From Sphaerotilus hippei (GTDB taxonomy: Bacteria; Pseudomonadota; Gammaproteobacteria; Burkholderiales; Burkholderiaceae_C): 64,000 nt of DNA. The notes beneath the pieces are model-generated. The model saw only the letters and a program-made list of their open reading frames with translations. It made no database searches and was not told the DNA's origin. Position numbers and translations under genes: made by a program. Shown in pieces: positions 57,252 to 64,000 of this stretch. The stretch lies in contig NZ_QJJS01000007.1 in NCBI RefSeq assembly GCF_003201595.1, positions 1 through 64,000 on the forward strand, read 5' to 3'. Numbering within the stretch: position 1 is the first letter of the stretch; each line of letters opens with the position of its first letter.

Positions 57252-57527
57252 ATGGCAAATCCCACCCCAGACGAAGTCCGCGCCTACGTGGCCGCCGGAC
57301 TTCCATGCGAGCACCTCGAGGTCGAGGGCGACGGCGAGCACTTCTACGCCACCATCGTCTCGTCCGAATTCGAGGGCAAGAGCCGCGTGATGCGACATCA
57401 GCGGGTCTATGCGGCCCTGGGCGATAGAATGCGCGCTGAAATTCACGCTCTGTCGATGAAGACCCTGACCCCCGCCGAATGGGCTGCGACCGGCACCGTG
57501 CCCGCAGCCACTCCTTCCCATCACTGA
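57252..57527 (+). CDS. ibaG: BolA-family protein IbaG
   Basis: A 91-aa protein of the BolA fold (class II KH-like). The core is HLEVEGDGEHFYATIVSSEF ... KSRVMRHQRVYAALGDRM, with the conserved His of the RHQ motif that can bind [2Fe-2S] with monothiol glutaredoxins. In E. coli and here it lies directly upstream of murA. It has an Ala/Pro tail longer than in E. coli. It is probably the first gene of the murA-his transcript. Confidence 0.92.
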   Translation: MANPTPDEVRAYVAAGLPCEHLEVEGDGEHFYATIVSSEFEGKSRVMRHQRVYAALGDRMRAEIHALSMKTLTPAEWAATGTVPAATPSHH

Positions 57528-57632
57528 CCTGCGCGGCCTCGGCGGCTGTGGCAGGCGGGTGAGCAGCGGTCGCGCACGGCGTTCACCCCCTCGGCAGTCC
57601 AGGGGTTGAACGCGGGCAACCCTTGCCCCACC

Positions 57633-58909
<1,277 letters not shown>

Positions 58910-58913
<4 letters not shown>

Positions 58914-59551
58914 TCACGCTGGCGCTGTCCAAGGGACGCATCTTCGAGGAGACGCTGCCGCTGCTGGCCGCCGCCGGCATCGAGGTCACCGAGGATCCGG
59001 AGAAGTCCCGCAAGCTGATCCTGCCGACCAACCGGCCCGATGTGCGGGTCGTGCTGGTGCGCGCCTCCGACGTGCCGACCTACGTGCAGCACGGCGGTGC
59101 GGACCTGGGCGTGGCGGGCAAGGACATCCTGATCGAGCATGGCGGCGAGGGCCTCTACCAGCCGCTGGACCTGCGCATCGCCCGCTGCCGCATGAGCGTG
59201 GCCGTGCGCGACGACTTCGACTACGAGCGCGCGGTGCGCCAGGGCTCGCGCATCCGCGTGGCCACCAAGTACACCCGCATCGCGCAGCAGCACTTCGCCG
59301 ACAAGGGCGTGCACGTCGACCTGATCAAGCTCTACGGCTCGATGGAGCTGGCGCCGCTGACCGGCCTGGCCGACGCGATCGTCGACCTGGTCTCCACCGG
59401 CAGCACGCTGCGCGCCAACCACCTGCGCGAGGTCGAGCCCTTCATGGAGATCTCCTCGCGCCTGATCGTCAACCAGGCCGCGCTCAAGCTCAAGCGCGAC
59501 CGGCTGCGCCCGCTGATCGACGCCTTCGCGTCGGCCGTCCCGAACCGCTGA
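58910..59551 (+). CDS. hisG: ATP phosphoribosyltransferase, short form
   Basis: A 213-aa catalytic subunit for the first step of histidine synthesis. [18 protein letters not shown] is the N-terminus, and [12 protein letters not shown] and the PRPP loop [13 protein letters not shown] are conserved. The short form lacks the regulatory C-terminal domain and needs HisZ, which is not in this window. It starts within the murA stop (ATGA). Confidence 0.97.
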
Positions 59552-59580
59552 CCGCTTCCACCACCAACCCGACCACGCTC

Positions 59581-60924
59581 ATGTCCACCGTCTCCATCCG
59601 CCACCTGAACACCAGCACCCCGGACTTCGAGCAGGCGTTCCATCGGGTGCTGCACTGGTCGGCGGAGACGGACCATGCGATCGAGGAGCGGGTGGCCGCC
59701 ATCCTGGCCGACGTGCGCCAGCGGGGTGATGCGGCCGTGCTCGAGTACACCGCCCGCTTCGACGGCCTCGAGGTCGACTCGATGGGCGCGCTGGAGCTGA
59801 CGCGCGACGAGCTGAAGGCCGCCTTCGAGGCGATCACGCCGGCCCAGCGCGATGCGCTCGAGGCGGCGGCCCGGCGGGTGCGGGCCTACCACGAGCGCCA
59901 GCTGCAGGCCTGCGGCCTGAGCTGGCAGTACCGTGACGAGGACGGCACGCTGCTGGGCCAGAAGGTCACGCCGCTGGACCGCGTGGGCATCTACGTGCCC
60001 GGCGGCAAGGCGGCGTACCCGTCCTCGGTGCTGATGAACGCGATCCCGGCGCATGTCGCGGGGGTCGGCGAGATCATCATGGTCGTGCCCACGCCCAGGG
60101 GCGAGCGCAATGCGCTGGTGCTGGCGGCAGCCTACGTCGCCGGCGTCAGCCGGGCGTTCACCATCGGCGGGGCGCAGGCGGTCGGCGCGCTGGCCTTCGG
60201 CACCACGACGGTGCCGCGGGTGGACAAGATCACCGGCCCGGGCAATGCCTACGTGGCCAGCGCCAAGCGGCGCGTCTTCGGCCAGGTCGGCATCGACATG
60301 ATCGCCGGGCCGAGCGAGATCCTGGTGCTGGCCGACGGCACGACCCCCCCGGACTGGATCGCGATGGACCTGTTCAGCCAGGCCGAGCACGACGAGCTGG
60401 CCCAGTCCATCCTGCTGTGCCCGGACGCCGCCTACATCGACCAGGTGCAGGCCGCGATCGACCGCCTGATCGACGGCATGCCGCGCCGCGACGTGATCCG
60501 CGCCTCGCTGGAAGGCCGTGGCGCGCTGATCCTGACCCAGGACATGGCGCAGGCCTGCGCGATCAGCAACCGCATCGCGCCGGAGCATCTGGAGGTCAGC
60601 TCGTCCGACCCGCATCGCTGGGAGCCGCTGCTCAGGCACGCCGGGGCGATCTTCCTGGGCGCATACACGAGCGAATCGCTGGGCGACTACTGTGCCGGGC
60701 CGAACCATGTGCTGCCGACCTCGGGCACCGCACGCTTCTCGTCGCCGCTGGGGGTCTACGACTTCCAGAAGCGCAGCAGCCTGATCGAGGTCAGCGAGCA
60801 GGGCGCGCAGACGCTGGGTCTGATCGCCGCGGAGCTGGCCTACGGAGAAGGCCTGCAGGCCCATGCCCGGGCCGCCGAACTGCGCCTGAAGCCAGCCGAT
60901 GGATCCGACGGAGTGACCCGATGA
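59581..60924 (+). CDS. hisD: Histidinol dehydrogenase
   Basis: A 447-aa zinc enzyme that carries out the last two oxidations to histidine. Typical blocks are [44 protein letters not shown] and APEHLEVSS. The Zn-binding residues lie in QAEHDE and the C-terminal half. It starts 29 bases after hisG, and its stop overlaps hisC (ATGA). Confidence 0.97.
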   Translation: MSTVSIRHLNTSTPDFEQAFHRVLHWSAETDHAIEERVAAILADVRQRGDAAVLEYTARFDGLEVDSMGALELTRDELKAAFEAITPAQRDALEAAARRVRAYHERQLQACGLSWQYRDEDGTLLGQKVTPLDRVGIYVPGGKAAYPSSVLMNAIPAHVAGVGEIIMVVPTPRGERNALVLAAAYVAGVSRAFTIGGAQAVGALAFGTTTVPRVDKITGPGNAYVASAKRRVFGQVGIDMIAGPSEILVLADGTTPPDWIAMDLFSQAEHDELAQSILLCPDAAYIDQVQAAIDRLIDGMPRRDVIRASLEGRGALILTQDMAQACAISNRIAPEHLEVSSSDPHRWEPLLRHAGAIFLGAYTSESLGDYCAGPNHVLPTSGTARFSSPLGVYDFQKRSSLIEVSEQGAQTLGLIAAELAYGEGLQAHARAAELRLKPADGSDGVTR

Positions 60925-62030
60925 ACCAGTCTTCTTCCCCGACGCCGGCCGTGCTGGCACCCCGCCTGGGCGCGACGCTGCGCTCCGACGTGCAGGGCAT
61001 GCACGCCTACGCGGTGCAGCCCAGCGCCGGCTACATCAAGCTCGACGCGATGGAGAACCCCTTCCTGCTGCCGCCCGAGCTGCAGCAGGCGCTGGGCAGC
61101 CGCCTCGCGCAGGTGGCGATCAACCGCTACCCGGGCTCGCGCGTGGACGACCTCAAGCGTGCGCTGGCCGAGCACGTCGCGCTGCCCGAGGGCTGCAGCC
61201 TGATGCTGGGCAACGGCTCCGACGAGCTGATCGCGCTGCTGGCGCTGGCCTGCGACGTGCCCGGGGCGACCGTGCTCGCGCCGGTGCCGGGTTTCGTGAT
61301 GTACGCGATGTCGGCGCAGCTGCAGGGGCTCGATTTCGTCGGCGTGCCGCTGACGGCCGACTTCGAGCTCGACGAGGCCGCGATGCTGGCGGCCATCGAG
61401 CGCCACCGCCCGGCCATCACCTACATCGCCTACCCGAACAACCCTACGGCCAACCTGTTCGACGACGCGGTGATCGAGAAGATCATCGCCGCGGTCGGCG
61501 CGCAGAACGGCCTGGTGGTGTTCGACGAGGCCTACCAGCCGTTCTCCTCGCGCAGCTGGATGCCCCGTGCCGGCGAGTCCGACCACGTGCTGGTGATGCG
61601 CACGCTCAGCAAGTTCGGCCTCGCCGGCCTGCGCCTGGGCTACATGGCCGGGCCGGCCGCGCTGATCCACGAGATCGACAAGGTGCGCCCGCCCTACAAC
61701 GTGAGCGTGCTCAACGCCGAGGCCGCCCTGTTTGCGCTGGAACACGCCGACGAGTACGCTCGGCAGGCGCAGATCCTGCGTGCCGAGCGCGAGCGGCTGC
61801 AGGCGGCGCTGCTCACCCTGCCCGGGGTCAAGGCCTGGCCCAGCGAGGCCAACATGATCCTCGTGCGGGTGCCGGATTCGAAGGCGACCTTCGAGGGCAT
61901 GAAGCAGCGTGGCGTGCTGATCAAGCATGTCGCGGCACTGCACCCGCTGCTGGCGAACTGCCTGCGCCTGACCGTGGGCACGCCGCAAGAGAACACCCGC
62001 ATGATCGACGCGCTGCGTGCATCGATCTGA
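60921..62030 (+). CDS. hisC: Histidinol-phosphate aminotransferase
   Basis: A 369-aa PLP enzyme of fold type [23 protein letters not shown], the [10 protein letters not shown] aspartate-tyrosine site and the PLP-binding Lys in [15 protein letters not shown] are present. It overlaps hisD by ATGA and is followed by hisB after 13 bases. Confidence 0.96.
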   Translation: MNQSSSPTPAVLAPRLGATLRSDVQGMHAYAVQPSAGYIKLDAMENPFLLPPELQQALGSRLAQVAINRYPGSRVDDLKRALAEHVALPEGCSLMLGNGSDELIALLALACDVPGATVLAPVPGFVMYAMSAQLQGLDFVGVPLTADFELDEAAMLAAIERHRPAITYIAYPNNPTANLFDDAVIEKIIAAVGAQNGLVVFDEAYQPFSSRSWMPRAGESDHVLVMRTLSKFGLAGLRLGYMAGPAALIHEIDKVRPPYNVSVLNAEAALFALEHADEYARQAQILRAERERLQAALLTLPGVKAWPSEANMILVRVPDSKATFEGMKQRGVLIKHVAALHPLLANCLRLTVGTPQENTRMIDALRASI

Positions 62031-62043
62031 AGACGAACCGACC

Positions 62044-62649
62044 ATGAGCACCGACACCCCATCGCGCATCGCCGAGATCCGGCGCGACACCAACGAGACC
62101 AAGATCCGCGTGCGCGTGAATCTGGACGGCACCGGCGTGGCCAGGCTGGCCACCGGCATCGGCTTCTTCGACCACATGCTCGACCAGATCGCCCGTCACG
62201 GGCTGATCGACCTGGAGATCGAGGCCGACGGCGACCTGCACATCGACGGCCACCACACGGTCGAGGACGTGGGCATCACGCTGGGCCTGGCGGTCGCCCG
62301 GGCCATCGGTGACAAGAAGGGCATCACCCGCTACGGCCACAGCTATGTGCCGCTCGACGAGGCGCTGTCGCGGGTCGTGGTCGATTTTTCGGGCCGCCCG
62401 GGGCTGGAGATGGACGTGAAGTTCACCTCCGGCATGATCGGCGCGCTCGACACGCAGCTGGTCTACGAGTTCTTCCAGGGCTTCGTCAACCATGCGCTGG
62501 TCAGCCTGCACATCGACAACCTGAAGGGCCACAACGCCCATCACCAGTGCGAGACGATCTTCAAGGCCTTCGGCCGCGCGATCCGCATGGCGCTGACGCC
62601 CGATCCGCGCTCGGCCGGCGTGATTCCGTCCACCAAGGGATGTCTCTGA
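62044..62649 (+). CDS. hisB: Imidazoleglycerol-phosphate dehydratase
   Basis: A 201-aa monofunctional dehydratase, without the phosphatase domain of the enterobacterial HisB. The metal-binding His motifs are [25 protein letters not shown] and [29 protein letters not shown] is the chosen N-terminus; an in-frame ATG at 62017 would overlap hisC. It is one base away from hisH. Confidence 0.97.
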   Translation: MSTDTPSRIAEIRRDTNETKIRVRVNLDGTGVARLATGIGFFDHMLDQIARHGLIDLEIEADGDLHIDGHHTVEDVGITLGLAVARAIGDKKGITRYGHSYVPLDEALSRVVVDFSGRPGLEMDVKFTSGMIGALDTQLVYEFFQGFVNHALVSLHIDNLKGHNAHHQCETIFKAFGRAIRMALTPDPRSAGVIPSTKGCL

Positions 62650-62650
62650 G

Positions 62651-63313
62651 ATGAGCCAACGAACCGTCGCCGTCGTCGACTACGGCATGGGCAACCTGCG
62701 CTCGGTCTCGCAGGCGGTGCTGCACGTGGCGCAGGGCTCGGGGCTGGAGGTGATCGTCACCTCGCGGCCCGACGAGGTGCGTGCTGCCGAGCGGGTCGTG
62801 CTGCCAGGGCAGGGCGCGATGCGCGACTGCATGCGCGAGCTGCACGACTCCGGCCTGAGGCAGGCCGTGCTCGAGGCGGCTGCCAGCAAGCCGCTGATGG
62901 GCGTGTGCGTGGGCATGCAGATGCTGCTCGACCACTCCGAAGAGCAGGACACGCCCGGCCTGGGCCTGATCCCCGGTCGGGTGAAGCGTTTCCAGCTCGA
63001 GGGCCGCCTGCAGCCCGATGGCAGCCGCTACAAGGTGCCGCAGATGGGCTGGAACCGGGTGCGCCAGGTCGCGCACGACGGCGCGCCGCATCCGGTCTGG
63101 GCCGGCGTGCCCGACGGGGCCTGGTTCTATTTCGTGCACAGCTACTACGCCGATCCGCACGAGGCGCGCCACACCGCCGGTGAAACCGACTACGGCGCCA
63201 GCTTTACCTGCGCGGTGGCTCGGGATAACATTTTTGCCACGCAGTTCCACCCCGAGAAGAGCGCCGACCACGGCCTGGCGCTCTATCGCAATTTCCTCTT
63301 CTGGAAGCCCTGA
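62651..63313 (+). CDS. hisH: Imidazole glycerol phosphate synthase glutaminase subunit
   Basis: A 220-aa class I glutamine amidotransferase. [12 protein letters not shown] is the N-terminus, the nucleophile Cys lies in [11 protein letters not shown], and the His-Glu pair is in [10 protein letters not shown]. It supplies ammonia to HisF, whose gene should follow hisA beyond the window. Confidence 0.97.
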   Translation: MSQRTVAVVDYGMGNLRSVSQAVLHVAQGSGLEVIVTSRPDEVRAAERVVLPGQGAMRDCMRELHDSGLRQAVLEAAASKPLMGVCVGMQMLLDHSEEQDTPGLGLIPGRVKRFQLEGRLQPDGSRYKVPQMGWNRVRQVAHDGAPHPVWAGVPDGAWFYFVHSYYADPHEARHTAGETDYGASFTCAVARDNIFATQFHPEKSADHGLALYRNFLFWKP

Positions 63314-63361
63314 GCGGCTGTCCGGCGTTTTTTCCATCAACCGCAACCCTGCGCGACAGCC

Positions 63362-64000
63362 ATGCTGCTGATTCCGGCGATCGATCTCAAAGACGGCCAA
63401 TGTGTACGCCTCAAGCAAGGCGACATGAACGACTCCACCACCTTCGGTGCCGATCCGGCCGTGGTCGCGCGCCGCTGGCTCGATGCAGGCGGGCGCCGCC
63501 TGCACCTGGTGGACCTCAACGGTGCCTTTGCCGGCAAGCCGGTCAACGCCGGGGCGATCAAGTCCATCCTCGCGGAGGTGGGCGGCAACATCCCGGTGCA
63601 GCTGGGCGGGGGCATCCGTGACCTCGACACCATCGAGCGTTACCTCGACGCGGGCATCACCTACGTGATCATCGGCACGGCCGCGGTCAAGAACCCCGGC
63701 TTCCTGCGCGACGCCTGCACCGCCTTCCCGGGCCACATCATCGTCGGCCTCGACGCCAAGGACGGCAAGGTGGCCACCGACGGCTGGAGCAAGCTGACCG
63801 GCCACGAGGTCGTCGACCTGGCGAAGAAGTTCGAGGGCTATGGCGTCGAGAGCATCATCTACACCGACATCGGCCGCGACGGCATGCTCACGGGCATCAA
63901 CGTCGAGGCCACCGTCACGCTGGCGCAGGCGCTGACCATCCCGGTGATCGCCTCGGGCGGCCTGTCCAACCTGGCCGACATCGACGCGCTGTGCGCGGTC
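63362..64000 (+). CDS. hisA: ProFAR isomerase HisA, 3' end outside the window
   Basis: The first 213 codons of a TIM-barrel isomerase. [20 protein letters not shown] holds the catalytic Asp near the N-terminus, [14 protein letters not shown] and VIIGTAAV are phosphate-binding loops, and [14 protein letters not shown] carries the second catalytic Asp. The frame is open at base 64000, so the last 30-40 residues are missing. It starts 48 bases after hisH. Confidence 0.96.
   Translation, partial: MLLIPAIDLKDGQCVRLKQGDMNDSTTFGADPAVVARRWLDAGGRRLHLVDLNGAFAGKPVNAGAIKSILAEVGGNIPVQLGGGIRDLDTIERYLDAGITYVIIGTAAVKNPGFLRDACTAFPGHIIVGLDAKDGKVATDGWSKLTGHEVVDLAKKFEGYGVESIIYTDIGRDGMLTGINVEATVTLAQALTIPVIASGGLSNLADIDALCAV

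Overview
The window looks like chromosomal DNA of a high-GC betaproteobacterium of the order Burkholderiales, probably of the Leptothrix/Sphaerotilus/Rubrivivax type. The reasons are the strong GC skew of codon third positions, the family-level resemblance of nearly every protein, the bfd/bfr, piuC/tonB/exbBD and cysB/sbp-cysTWA arrangements, and the short-form hisG. I see no insertion sequence, prophage, CRISPR array or tRNA gene. Apart from one rearranged spot near 49.2 kb, the region reads as ordinary, densely coded chromosome.

Layout. 1-121: 3' end of a 5S rRNA gene and its terminator, so an rRNA operon ends here. 0.2-7.5 kb (minus): a leucine/isovalerate degradation operon (liuA-liuB-liuC-DUF4126-liuD-liuE). 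It faces a TetR-family regulator across a promoter whose spacer holds a palindrome. 8.8-11 kb: a GDT1-type manganese exporter under a yybP-ykoY riboswitch, a MOSC protein and a BON-LysM protein. 11-12.5 kb: a trypsin-fold protease with a small partner protein. 12.8-18.7 kb: CoA-transferase, PhoX phosphatase, LplT-like transporter, DUF1127 protein and LysR regulator. 18.7-24.7 kb (minus): a three-gene signalling operon (REC-HD-GYP, PAS histidine kinase, PAS-GGDEF-EAL-REC), probably for cyclic-di-GMP turnover. 24.8-28.2 kb (minus): LRR-kinase, tgt, bfd, bfr.

Iron block. About 27.3-43 kb is dominated by iron and heme handling: bacterioferritin and its ferredoxin; an imelysin / di-heme oxidoreductase / second imelysin-like / DUF1513 operon; a Fur-family regulator; hemP, a HemS-like heme protein and a DUF2325 coiled-coil protein; an opposing group of three small genes; a TonB-dependent siderophore receptor, piuC, tonB, exbB and exbD. 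At least four similar 19-bp Fur-box-like palindromes sit at the promoters of this block, so much of it is probably one iron-repressed regulon.

Right part. 43-45.3 kb: FMN alpha-hydroxy-acid oxidase, an atypical response regulator lacking the phospho-acceptor Asp, and a cytochrome c behind an FNR-like box. 45.4-48.7 kb: queA and recG, divergent. 48.7-49.4 kb: two head-to-head remnants of Bug-type solute-binding protein genes. 49.5-54.6 kb: cysB and the sbp-cysT-cysW-cysA sulfate uptake operon, which share a near-identical 20-bp operator. 54.7-57.2 kb: TetR regulator and a two-gene ABC exporter. 57.2-64 kb: ibaG, murA and the histidine operon hisG-D-C-B-H-A, with hisA cut by the window edge.

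Starts were chosen from ribosome binding sites, family-typical N-termini and overlaps with the upstream gene. Functions rest on motifs read by eye; no database search was run.
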